DNA of 64,000 bases from Aurifilum marmelostoma (taxonomy: Eukaryota > Ascomycota > Sordariomycetes > Diaporthales > Cryphonectriaceae). A program made the position numbers and the translations under genes. The stretch spans positions 62,001-126,000 of the forward strand of contig JAMXSV010000023.1 in the NCBI GenBank assembly GCA_027559495.1, read 5' to 3'. Below are positions 1 to 11,261 of this stretch, in pieces. Under the pieces are notes generated by a model. It ran no database searches and was not told the origin of the DNA. It saw nothing but the letters and a program-made list of their open reading frames with translations. The number at the start of each line of letters is the position of its first letter. Within the stretch, counting starts at the first letter, position 1.

Positions 1-3000
1 TGTTGTCCAGCCAGCAGGGGTCAAAGGTGAAGCTGCAGTCCTCGGGGGTCTGGCGCAGGTCCAGGCGGACAGCTGCCTCCCGGAAGGACCTGTCGATGAA
101 GATCTCCGAGATGGACTGGTACTCGCCCGAGTACTCGGTGATGGGGAAGAAGATCTTGTACACCATGTCCTTGAGCAGGTGGTGGACGACGACGGCGGGC
201 TTGTCAGGCGAGGAGGAGGAGGAGGAGGAGGAGGAGGAAGGAGGGCTCATCAGACCTCGCACCCTGTCGTCGATGAGGTAGCGCCTCCTGGACCAGTCAC
301 GCGTCCAGTCTGCCGTCTCGAGGTCGACCGTGCACCGGCAGTGCTCTTTGTCCGAGCTGACGGTGACCCTGGCGGTGGACGTGCCCGGCTTGATGGTGGC
401 GCTGATCTTGACGAGCTGCGGTGCGGTGGACTCGAGGTTGAGGAACATGGGCGACGAGATGACGAGGTCGTGCAGGTCCATGGTGAGCACCGGCCTCCCG
501 GGCTGCAGCCGCTCGTAGAGGTACTGGGCTGCTCCCAGGGCCATCTCCTTGTACAGGCTGCTCGGGGCGAGGGCGATGCCGATGACCCTGTGCCCGTCGA
601 TCAGCTTGTGGAGCTTGGGGTCCTGGAGGTTGGTCGAGAACTCGACCGTGGCTCCTCCCTGGCCGTTGGGGGAGATGTCTTCCGCCAGAACCCGGTGCAG
701 ACACGTGCTGACAGGAGGTATCTCGACCTCCTCTCGGCGCTCCTCGGGGCCTGGGAGCGCAGACGGCGGCAGCTGCGCGCTGGCCGCCTCCAGGGTCGCC
801 ACGTGTTTCTTGAGCTGGGCAATCTCCTCCTCGAGGGCTGCCACGCCTCCTTTGTACTGGATCCAGAAGTCCTTGAGGTTGAAGTGGTACGACGGCAGGT
901 CCACTGCGGCCAGGCCTGACCTGTACTGCCTGTGATACTCTGCCCAGTCGACAGTGATGCCGCTGTTGTAAGCCTCCGACACGATCTTGGACAAGGTCTT
1001 CCAGTTGGTGTCGGCAGACTTGAGGCACGGGAGCAGCTTGCAGGGCGCGGCCAGAGTGGCCTGCGTCATGGAGAGACACATGGCGCCCGGGCCCGTCTCG
1101 ACAAACAGCGTCTTGTCCGTGACGAGACCAGCAGCCTGCATGGCCTTGACGGCAGCCTCGAACTGGACTGGCTTGCGTGTCTGGTCTGCCATGTACGAGG
1201 CCGAGAAGATGCCCTCGCTGTCGACCATCCTGCCCAGCAGCGTCGAGGCGACGGGGACGACGGGCCTAGAGAAGGTCGCGCCCGCAGCAACCTGGCGGTA
1301 TTCCTCCAGGATGGTGTCGAGCTGCGCCGAGTGGAACGAGTACGGGACCGAGACGTACGAGGACTTGGCCAGCTGGTTCTCCTGCAGGACGGCCTGGATC
1401 TTCTCGAGGTTCTTCATGCGCCCGTTGACGACAATCGAGTTGGGCCCGTTGAAGCACGCAATCTCGTACGCGCCCGCGCCGTGCCCCTCGATCATGCTCC
1501 TGAAGCGGTCTGCCGACGCCTGGACGACGAGCATGCCGTGGGTGCCCCCTGGTGCAGAGCTCCTCCACCAGCTGCGCCCGCCTGCCGACCAGGAGGAGCG
1601 TGTCTGCCACCGTCAGGACGCCGGCGGTGCAGAGTGCTGCGTACTCGCCCAGGCTGTGGCCGATGACGGCGCTGGGCACGAGACCCCACGACCTGAGGAG
1701 GCGCGCGAGGGCAATCTCGATGGCCACGATGGCGAGGTGTGCCTCCACGGGCCCGAGATTGCTCACGTTCTTGACCTGGTCGTCCAGGACGCGGTCTATA
1801 AACGACGGCAGGTCCACGGACCTGCACATGTCGTCGAGCTCGGTCAGGCTCTGCCGGAAAGGCGCGCAGGTGTAGTACAGCGTCTTGGCCAGGCCGCAGA
1901 AGTTGAAGCCCTGGCCTGGGAAGACGAAGACGACAGAGGGCTGCGTCTTGCTGCTGCCTCTACCTGCTGGCTCCGGCGTCGTCGAGGCCAGCTGGGAGGC
2001 GAGCATCTGTCTCAGCTCCTTGACGCTCGAGACACAGAACGAAGCACGGAGGGGATGGTGTGGCCTGCGGGCCGTCGAGGTGTAGGCAATGTCCTTGAGG
2101 GGCACATTTGGGTGCGCGGCGAGGAAGTCGAGCAGTCTCTGCTTGTTACCACGGAGCGAAGCCTGACCCTTTGCTGAGACAGCCACGACGTGATGGAGCC
2201 GAGGATCTCCATTGCTCCGGCTGGCCTTGGGAGGCTCTTCGACGACCAGGCAAGTATTTCCACCCTGTGGTGATGAGAATAATCGTCAGAAAGTCACATG
2301 ACTTGAAAAAAAGAGAGGGCTCAGGGTTGAAAGCACATACCGTAGCTCCAAAGCTGCTGATGAGAACCCGACGTGGCTCGTCTGTGGAGAGGAAAGGCTC
2401 CACGCGGCGGGCAATGCGGATGTTTGCCTGGTCAAGTGGTGGCAGCTTTGGGTTGAGGCGCGTCTTGATACCTGCATGTGGAGGAATGGCATTCTCGCGG
2501 AACATCATGAGTGATTTGATGAGTCCAGTGACACCAGCAGCCTATAATAACCAGGTAATGTCAGCACAGCATCATCACGATGAAGAAGAAGAAAAACAGG
2601 CAGACGCAGAGCACTTACACCCTCGCCATGTCCCACATTGGCCTTGACACCTCCCACATAAAGAGGATTATCAGGCTGTCTGCCCGATCCAAAGGTAGAG
2701 ACCACCGATGTCATCTCGGTGACGTCCCCAGCCTGGGTTCCTGTGCCGTGCATCTCGACATAGCCGACCTGGTTGGGGCTGATGCCAGCCTTGCGCAGGA
2801 CCTCCCTGTACAGGTTGACCTGCGTGGGCGCATGAGGCTGGGTGATGGACGGGGCATTCGCCGAGTGGTTGGTAGCAATACCCCGGATGACGCCCTGGAT
2901 CTGATCGCCCTCGGCGAGGGCATCGGCCAGGCGCTTCAGCACGACCACCCCCACACCCTCACCGCGGCAGTAGCCGTCGGCGGTCTCGTCAAAGGTCTTG

Positions 3001-5060
3001 CAGCCGCCCGTGGGAGACACGAAGCCGCCGCGGCTGAGGCCGGCCCACAGGTTGGGGCCGGTCATGATGCTGCCGCCGCCTGCGACGGCCATGTCGCACT
3101 TTCCGCTGACCAGAGAGGCACAGGCCAGCTCCATGGCGGCGCCGCTGGACGAGCAGGCCGTGTCGACGACGTACGAGGGGCCCTCGAACTTGAAGAAGTA
3201 GTTGAGCCGCCCCGAGGCGAACGAGCGCAGGCCGCCCGTGACAAAGTACATGTCGACGTCCTGGCTGATGTTGTACTCGCGCCAGTCGTCCGTGGCAAGC
3301 CCCATGTAGGTGCCGATGCGGCTCCTGTCGGGCTTGACGTCGTAGCGGTAGCCAGCCATCTCCAGGGCCTCGTACGTGGTCATGAGGAGCACGCGCTGCA
3401 CCGGGTCGGTCTGCATGCTCTCGCGCGGCGACATGTTGAACATGAGGTTGTCAAAGGCGCCGGGCTGGTCGAGGAAACAGCCATAGGCAGAGTGGGCTGT
3501 GTTTGGCTTCTGGCCCGTGGGATCGACGTGGAGGTCGGCGTCCCAGCGAGACTTGGGCACCTGTTTATCAAGAATACGTATATGTTAGTAAGTTCCTGTC
3601 ATTTTCGGAGGGTGCTGTGCCATTGGATAGGGTAATCAAGGGTTCCAAATAGCTTGCCTTCTCGTGCAGGTCTTTGTTCTGCACCAGAGTGTCCCAGAAC
3701 TCGTACAGGCTCTTGCTGCCAGGAAACCTCCCGGACATGCCGACAATGGCAATGGCCTCGGACGCATCAGTGGTCTGGGCCACCGCGGGCGTCTGGATCC
3801 TGGCGGCATTCTCCAGGCCAGCCGCCTTCAGGGACTGTCGCAGGAAATTCTCGGCATTGGACGGGCCAAAGATGGAGACGGCGGGGTTGGAGCCCTGCTG
3901 CAGCCCGTCTAGGGCCCCGTCGACAGCCTTGACGGGGAACAGCTCCTGCTGGAAGATGTGCTTCAGGGCATCCCGCACCAGGTCGCTCAGGGTGGTGCCT
4001 GTATATGGCGAGCCCGAGCTGGGGTCGATGAGCGTCGTACCAGCTGGCACGGTGGCAGAGAGGAACGGTGACGAGCCGACGATGGACTCTGTGCTGGGGG
4101 TGGGGAGGTGAGGGGCGTGGAAGGCAGCAAAGATGGGCAGCCGCGAGCAGCGCAGGCCCGAGGCGGTGCAGGTCGAGATGAAGTCGCTCAGGACCGAAGG
4201 AGGCCCGCTGACGGTGACATTGCTTGGGGTCTCGGAGCTGATGTAGACGTGTTTGTGCACGGGGGTGGACTGTTTTCTGTGGAAACGCGCGACAGCCGTG
4301 CGCAGCTCGGCCGGGCTTAGACCTCCGCCGCTGACGGCGACAGACCAGCTGTCCGAGGAGGAGGACCCTGTCGTTGTCGTCTTCTCGATGAGCAAGGACC
4401 GATTACGGACCTGGAGGCCGAGCCTGAACGAGACGAGGGCGATGTGGCTGGCGATCGAGGTTAGATCTGACAAGTTGGTGGCTACAGCCGCAACGGCGGC
4501 GGGCAAAAGACCCGTACAGAAGCCGACGATACGACGCTGGGATAATGCCGAATGGCTGGCTGTGTTGGTGGTGGTGGTGGTGGTGGTGGTGGTGGCAGTA
4601 GTAGTAGGACCCTGAGACGCCGTTGGACGGCCCAGCAATGTGGGGTCTTGTTCCACGCGGCTGTGTAGTGTGTGTGTGTGTGTGTGCGTCAGAGTAAGTA
4701 AGTGACTGGCTGACTAGTCTCGATATAGAAAGAAACAATAACTATGTTAAGAAGGAGCACTTACCGGATATAGTCGCCCAATTGGGCCAGGCACAAGAGG
4801 AGAGTCGACAGGACCACCCGGTTGCCAGCCTCGCCATGGTATTCGACGAGGTCCAAGGCTGAGTGGAAGACGGGCAGCGACTGCCTCTCGTCCTCTGGCA
4901 GGCCTGAGATCTCCAGCCGCAGGGCATTGACCGTCTCGCTGAAGAAACGCTGCAGGGCCGGCGAGGTCTGGGACTGACGGAGCAGGCTCTGCAGGAAGTG
5001 ACCAGCTTCCACCGTCTGGTCCCCAAAGAACATGACACTGTTGAATGCCATCGTTGCCAA
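1..5060 (-). CDS. Non-reducing polyketide synthase (SAT-KS-MAT-PT..., 3' end outside window)
   Basis: Iterative type I PKS making an aromatic polyketide from malonyl-CoA. Exons read 5060-4765, 4660-3658, 3560-2619, 2541-2341 and 2264-1. About 1,570 residues are visible. The SAT domain (about 1-370) has the GFCTG active site with Cys near 147 and a later FHAPH histidine. The KS (about 401-815) has VDTACSSS (Cys near 569), EMHGTGT and NVGHGEG. The MAT (about 920-1200) has GHSLGEY (Ser near 1018) and a SFHS histidine. The PT domain (from about 1270) has its GHRVIG histidine at 590-592, and the probable catalytic Asp (PCWLDN) at 5-7. ACP and release domains should lie left of the window. Intron 3561-3657 is GC-AG. 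One surplus base in the G5 run at 1545-1549 shifts the frame; with four bases the MAT continues normally and stays open to base 1. A Thr-rich tract lies inside SAT and a ten-Ser run inside PT. Family assignment is firm; the product is not known. Confidence 0.95.
1545..1549 (-). other. +1 frameshift in PKS MAT domain (G5 run)
   Basis: On the coding strand the run AGGGGGC follows the codons for Leu-Cys-Thr. Upstream the frame encodes normal MAT sequence (HSLGEY to EELCTR); beyond the run that frame is nonsense, while the frame obtained with four G reads GTHGMLVVQAS and stays open for another 1.5 kb. No GT-AG pair fits here as an intron. Confidence 0.85.
4561..4600 (-). repeat. GGT/ACC microsatellite encoding poly-Thr in the SAT domain
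   Basis: A GTG/GGT-type trinucleotide run inside the second PKS exon is read as a Thr-rich stretch (residues about 118-132, three Thr, Ala, nine Thr). It lies between the N-terminal SAT segment and the GFCTG active site. It sits where a variable linker is expected, so it is probably tolerated. Confidence 0.8.
4669..4686. repeat. (TG)n microsatellite in PKS intron 1
   Basis: Dinucleotide repeat immediately upstream (in transcript sense) of the acceptor of the first PKS intron, 4661-4764. On the coding strand it is a CA repeat ending in CTACACAG. Confidence 0.7.
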
Positions 5061-8000
5061 TGTTGTGAGAGGATCGGTTGGACGATTCTATCAGTCTGTC
5101 CGTCTGTCTGTATGTATAGGAGAACGAAGAAGAGGATATAAAAAGACACTACAGTAGTACAGAAGAGGGGAGGAGGGGGGGGGGAAGAAGAAGGCAGAAT
5201 AATGTGTTGAAACAATGGGGTAGGAAGTTCAGTCGAGTATCAAGTCGAACTGGACATAGGACAGCATCATCAAGCTTTTCTCGACATCCTGTTGAATGGC
5301 CAGTGGACTTGGCACTCTCTTTAAAGAAAATTCGAGGCTGCCCCCCCCCCCCCCAAGGAGAGCCTCCGGCCCCCCCTCGAGGCAGTGTATCATGTCCATC
5401 CAACCCAAAGGTCTGTCCCTCCGCTTTGCGCAACATCCTAAGCCATGTCGAGCCAAGCGAAGCCGCCACCATCCAAGTAGGCATCGCGACAGACCAGGCC
5501 AGAGCCAAGATGCCAGGGCTGCAATCCATCCAGCTCTCCCCCGTCCCCAGGGCCACTGAAATCTGACAGGCACTAAGCCTGTTCCCAAGAGAGAGGGCAA
5601 TGGATGCTGTTGACAACTGGGTCAACGATTACGACAGAGTCCGCCTCGCGCTTCTCCATACATTTGTCAGGCACCCAGATTGCAGAGGTGATGGTGGTGG
5701 TGGTGGTGGAGGAGGAGGAGGAGGAGGAAGGGGAGGAGGGGGAAGGTTTTCTGACGAGCGCCAAGTGTCACGCCCGACGGACGCCCGGTCTCTGCTGATT
5801 ACACGAAACTAGTCCAATCAGTCTTCGTCAAGACGCACACCGGTTCGAGCGCGGAGAGCTCATATGGCTTAGATATGGGTCGCTTCAACGTGCTATGGAA
5901 TTACTTAGTTTGAGGCACGTACCGCCACCCCTTGCCAGCACTCCACTAATTAATACTACCCAGGTGAGATACACCAGGTATCCTTTTAACCCGTATTCAA
6001 CTAATAGAGGTTCCTTCAGACTATTTATTACATCAGATCTTAGCTTCCGGTTGCTCGTGAACGTTTTGCAGGTACTTGACCTACCCTGGGGTAAATAAAA
6101 GTTAAACTAAATACTTTATATCAACGACAGATACAATATGGTTGATATTTTGGATCATCATGATTTGTACTTTTTTCCCCCTCTTTTTCTGGGTTTTTTT
6201 CTTTCTTTTTTTTTTTATGTCGATGGGGAAGAATCGATCAGTCTCCATTCGCAAATGCATCCATGAATGTACAGATCCAGGAACATTGTGCAAGAGTGTG
6301 GCCTTTTGTACCTAGTGGAGAACCCTAGGTGGCCGTTGCCAGTGGGGGGAAGGATGCGTGTGGACAAAGGTCCACAGACACCCTCGCCGCCTCGCACTAT
6401 ATAACACTTGCCCAACAGAGTACTATACGTCCTCGGCCCCTGTGCTTCCAGAGGGCTGAAAACGTGCAGATCCCTCCACGCATGTGATTGGAGAAAACCC
6501 CCCATCGGCTGTTTAGCTGCATACCCAGATATCTCGATAGATGGCGCGCCAAGCAGGTTCCAAATGCTCATGTGGGTACGTTCATCCTGCCTGGAATCCC
6601 TTTCGACCGTCCAGAAACTCCTTCCGATCCTACCTGATTCCTGCAGCTCCGGGTTTCGAAGGAATCAGCTCTCCCTTGCAGCCACGCCTCGTGGTATCCA
6701 CACACCCCTTCGTCTGGCCTGCGAGGGCTCCGTGCACCGTTCACAACAGACCCTGCGTAGCTGCAGCTTCGCACGTGGGTCAGCCCAAGGGCCGGCCAGC
6801 GTTCGTATAATAGGACTAGCATCTGGCATGAAACCCTTCCTTGTTATGGGAACAGGCAGGGCTGTTTCGAGATCTTGTCCTCTTGGCTCCTTTGCCTCGC
6901 CCTAACTAATAGTCTGGGGAAAATCCATGGGTCACTCTCGACAGTGTGACTGCGCTGATATCATAATTGAACCGTAAGCGTCCGGATGGAATCAGAACTG
7001 TGGGTTTGTCAGCCCTTGGCAGAGACAGCACTGAGGCCTCGTAATCCACCGCCGGCTCCGGAGGCTAGCTTCTCTTGCATCGAGTGGTCCACGACGACTC
7101 AGCCGGGTGCAGCCTGTCGGTGGTGGGTAGCAGGACAAGGCTCACTCAGCATGTCCCATGGCCAACCTCCTCCTCCTCCTCCCCAGAAGTGCAAGAAAAG
7201 TGATCAGCACGCTTTCTTTTGAGCCTAGCAACGATGATGCGATGCGCGCCCTTGTTGACTAATCTGAGACCTGGATTCTCGGGTCCTCATGCAGATATGG
7301 GAAGTTATCAGTTCCCCTTCGCAGAAAAACTCGCATCAGATATTAATTACCCACCATGGGATCCCGATGACGAGGGTCGGGACGCGATCACACCCTACCT
7401 CGTGGGATAATTCGCACCAAGTCCTTGCATACATGAATGCACAACTTTTTAAGCATCTTGCCGTCTCATCCCTCTGATCCGAGCTGGCCCGGCTAGGGTA
7501 TGCATGTGGTGTTACTTGGGTGTGCGTCCTACCCCGGATTGGGTAATTCTGTTGCTGAGCCCCATTACCAGCTTAGGCAACCGAGCCATCCTGCACGTGA
7601 AAACGAATTGTCTCAGTGCTGCTTATCTCACAGTAGTACCGATGCTGCTGCTCTCCGAGCCAGGTCAGCTTACGCAGCACGGCATATCGGCAGAGCAAGA
7701 ATACAATATTGATCCTGCGCGTTGATGATAAGAACGTGGGGTAAGTTACTGCTGACATGATCCACGGTGTGCACCTCTTCGTATAGGTTGCGTGCAGATG
7801 TAGCTAAGGAGTTAGAGGAGGGAATAGTTTAAGATTATGCATCACAAAATGCTGAATAACCGCTCTGCGGGTTCGTAGAGGTGGCCGTGTTTATCAAAAA
7901 GGTGAAACCATTGGCTATGGCTTATGCATGAGGTGGAATATGGTTAGAGCTCTTCACTGCTGAGTATTATTTCCTAGATAGGCCATGATCGCTTTGGACA

Positions 8001-8128
8001 GTGCGCAAGTGGGGATGCCCTTTACAAACGTTTATGTAAAATTGAACAACTTTAATGACTGTCCCGGTGAAATGACTCATCAACCAGCCTGTTGTCTTAC
8101 AATCTCTCCCGAATCTCTCCCGAATCTC
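5061..8128. other. 3.1 kb intergenic region, PKS promoter side to FMO 3' end
   Basis: No gene is supported. It includes the PKS promoter and leader, a C14 run (5341-5354), a GGT/GGA-rich stretch near 5693-5745, and AT-rich DNA near 5930-6230. Small open frames have no recognisable domains and no consistent splice structure. The gap is long for a compact cluster and could be the site of a lost gene or an eroded transposon; I see no direct proof of either. Confidence 0.5.
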
Positions 8129-8130
8129 TC
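8102..8130. repeat. Short tandem repeat overlapping the FMO stop
   Basis: Three near-identical 10-bp units of the form AATCTCTCCC/CGAATCTCTC lie directly at and beyond the monooxygenase stop codon (8129-8131). This is probably a simple tandem duplication in the 3' untranslated region. Confidence 0.5.
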
Positions 8131-9705
8131 AGTTGGGGGTGGTGTGTTGCTTGAAGACATCATCAAAGACCTCTTGTGCGTGCTTCTCTGCATCAAACTC
8201 GTAGATCCAGTCTTCTCTGGGGAACGCAATGCTCCCGGGGTTCTCCTTGACCTTGTCCCAGTCCACCTTGTGCCATATGTCCTTGTTTGTCTCACCCATC
8301 TTTTGAAGTCTCTTGACACGCTCATACCTGTTTGTGTTGATGAGAAGTCAGTGGCCATATCTTCCCTTCCGTATCAAAGTTCAAAAGAAACTTTTGCACG
8401 TACCGAATGTCTTGATAAGTCCTGAGCGCGGCCGGAACGTTTGCCTTTCCTGCCTGTTTCAGACAGAACGCAAGAGTCACAGCATCCTCCATGGCCTGGG
8501 CTGCACCCTGGGCACTCGTGGGCAGGAACGGATGCGCAGAGTCACCCAGCAGCGCAGTACGGCCTTGCGTGCTGATCCAGGTTGCCAGCGGAGGCCAGTT
8601 GGCCAGCTTCCAGTCGTTGAGGTTGCCCGGGGGCGTCTTCTCGACAATGGCCTTCAGCAGGGGGTCCCAGCCCTCGAGGACCTTGTACACGTCCTCTAGG
8701 TTTCCTGGAGAGGACCAGGACTGCTGGTCCTGGATCTCATAGTCATCCTTGTGGGTGAGGAACCAGCAACACTCCTTTCCGCCCTTGATGGTGCAGAAGA
8801 GGAAGTGCACGTCGGGGCCAAACCAGCCGTTGAAGGTGTCCTCTTTGCAGAATTCCTCGGTCCGAGGGTCATTGGCCAGGTCAGTAGTCGGAAACCTGAT
8901 ATAAGAGAGAGAGGTGAGAGTTCTTATCATCGGAATTGATTATTGATCATGTGGTGGGAGGCTCACCATGCGCGCCATATGGCATAGCCGCTGCTGACTG
9001 GCTTGTCCGCTGAGCCGAGAACCTTATCTCGGGCTTTGGAGCGAACACCATCAGCTCCGATCACCACGTCGGCAAAGACCTAGGGATGCAAATCAGCCTG
9101 GGGTAATTACAAACACATGTAGCACAAAAAAAAAAAGCCAACTCGAGAAGGTATAAGAAAGAGAAAGAGAAAACAAAAAGGAGTGATACCTTTTCGCCAG
9201 ACTTGAGTACAATGCCAGCCTGATCGCCATCCTCCACATACTCTGTTATGTTCTGACCCAGATGGATGGGAATCTGGAGCTGGTCCCTGGCGTATCTGAA
9301 GATGACCGCGTGCAGCTCGCCCCGGTGGCCCCCGATGGGCGGCAGCTTGGGCTGCGCAGGCGCCCCCTCCTTGTCCGCAGGCGCCTTCTCCTTGCCCATG
9401 GGCGAGTGCTTCTGGACAAAGACCACCTCGCCCGTGTCGTACTTGTGGATGCGGAAGCCGTAGTCCCGCACGTTGATGCTCAGCCTGGCGAGCTGCCTCA
9501 CCGTCTGGCCGTTGTCCCAGCGATAGATGATGCGGCCGGCGTTGGCGCCGAGCGTGATCATATCGCCCAGGATCTTGTGCTCCGGGAACGACTCGTAGAT
9601 TTCTACTTTGTGGCCTTGACGATGGCATTCTATGGCGGCGGCCAGGCCGCCAAAGCCTGCGCCGACGACGATAACTTTGATCCCAGTGTCGTTTGCTGCT
9701 GCCAT
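8129..9705 (-). CDS. FAD-dependent monooxygenase (salicylate hydroxylase / PHBH type)
   Basis: Flavoprotein hydroxylase expected to add a hydroxyl to an aromatic polyketide using NAD(P)H and O2. Exons 9705-9190, 9079-8967, 8895-8404 and 8327-8129 join in frame to 439 residues, a normal length for the family. Visible motifs are the Rossmann GAGFGG (15-20) near the N-terminus followed by KVEIYE, the DG motif in VVIGADGVRSKAR (about 177-189), and the second FAD motif LLGDSAHPF (about 325-333). All three introns (9080-9189, 8896-8966, 8328-8403) are GT-AG. The start at 9705 is the Met just before the dinucleotide-binding strand. It lies between the PKS and the methyltransferase and is divergent from the latter. 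The order PKS, flavin hydroxylase and OMT recalls the bikaverin set. The substrate is inferred, not shown. Confidence 0.93.
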
Positions 9706-11261
9706 CTTCTCAATAAAGAAAATTGATATGTAAATGAGAAAACAAATAGAAAATAAAAAAAAAATTGTTATGACTTGGAGTTGTTGAGGCCTCGGTAACC
9801 TACAGCGCAAGATCACGTAGCAGCAGTATGAACAAAGTTCAAAATATGTAAGGACATCGGAGCTGAAGACTCGGTGGCCCGAACGGTCCGATGGGTGACC
9901 GACAATCCGCACTCACGGCGAGCGGGCTCAAGTAAGTTGGCGGTCTCTTTGACCCGATGGATGCCTACCTGTAAGATTGATGACGATGCACAGCCCAGCA
10001 GCGGAGGAACTGACCAGGCACGCAATGTGGGGGGTTTGGCAAAGAGAGTTCCAATGTGATGGCATGTATCAGGGGCCCTCGCCACTCCTGCAGCCTTCAG
10101 CTATAGCACAGCTTGTTCTGTAGTGGTAGTATCAATATCACTCTGTTTCGAAAGGAGCCTACTAGGCTGATAACTGGGTCAATCAAGGGGAAATAAATGT
10201 ACATGCTACATTGGCAAATGGCAAGATCATTCTCGGTGTACTAGTATTGGATACTTTTGTGCTGGTATAATTATAATAATCCCCATAGTTTTCGTAATAA
10301 ATTCCTAATATACAACCAAAAGTCGATGAATGGCCATTGATATCGTGTTATTTCAGCAGGCAGCAATATCAAGTCTATGCTGTTCATTGACATAGTCTCA
10401 GATGTCCCCACACAGTAGAAATAAATATCGACAAAAAAAAAACAGAAAATCATAAATAATTCTAGGTACATTTACCTAAAAAGGCTGTAAAATACAATGT
10501 ACCTCTTCACTACAGCATTAATACATACGTCACAACGTAATATTCACATCTGACAGGGTACCGTCTTACCATTTCCCCTAGCGTATTCCCCTCAATTACA
10601 AGGAAGCAAGTGTGGGCTTTCCAAGCAAAAAATAATATCATGACCAATTAGATCTCACAAGTCAGCCATATACTGCTCCTTTGAGCTAGTATCACAGGTG
10701 GGCTAGGCCAAGGCCCTTATTTTCTCACTCTAAGAGGTGAGTCATTCCTCTTTCGTAACTCTACTATATCATCAGAGTACCTCAACATTTTATTTTATTT
10801 TTTTCCCTTTCTTCGAGGCTTGTTAAATATTTACTGAGTGGCACAGAGACACTGCACGATAATCCAGGATTCACTAGTGCGTCCTTCAGGATCCGCTAGT
10901 TCCTGGAATATGGAGCCGCACTGGTACCTTGGTATCTGTGAAACCCAGGCCTCGCGAGGAGCCTTGTAAGAGCACTTCCTAGTGCTGAGTCGAGAGGTGT
11001 ACAACGGACATCGCGGGGTCTTCAGGCGCCGACCGAGACATCATGACCGCCGTCTTTGTTTTCGTATTAAGATGGCTGCATCAATTGGAAGCTCTCAAGC
11101 TCTGGGAATGGTCTCTGGAGGCCCCCATCCGACACGAAATACCACCAGCCTCGGCTGTTTATCTTTTATACACATCTGAGTGGAATTATTGTACTCTTTG
11201 CTGTCTTTCGAGTCTGTCATTGTCGTTCTACGAAAAGAGAAAAAAATAATTAGAGATCACC
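9706..11261. other. Divergent FMO/OMT intergenic region
   Basis: About 1.55 kb between two divergently transcribed cluster genes. It contains a CCG-N2-CGG everted repeat at 9879-9886 overlapping CGG-N-CCG (9884-9890), about 175 bp above the FMO start. From about 10085 to 10860 it is AT-rich with no supportable gene. Confidence 0.5.
9879..9890. promoter_or_regulatory. Candidate Zn2Cys6 site above FMO (CCGAACGGTCCG)
   Basis: CCG-AA-CGG everted repeat overlapped by CGG-T-CCG. Zn2Cys6 proteins bind paired CGG triplets, and a related CCG-AT-CGG element lies between the regulator and transporter genes. Such an 8-mer is expected by chance about once per 4 kb, so the support is weak. Confidence 0.3.

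Noticed and set aside
932..2177. Long plus-strand open frames over the PKS
   Set aside because: They are antisense shadows of GC-rich PKS coding sequence; the minus strand carries KS, MAT and PT motifs.
2580..3635. Plus-strand 351-codon frame
   Set aside because: Antisense to the KS domain and without any domain pattern.
6408..6905. Plus-strand 165-codon frame in the PKS-FMO gap
   Set aside because: No recognisable domain, no splice structure, and competing frames of similar quality on the other strand.
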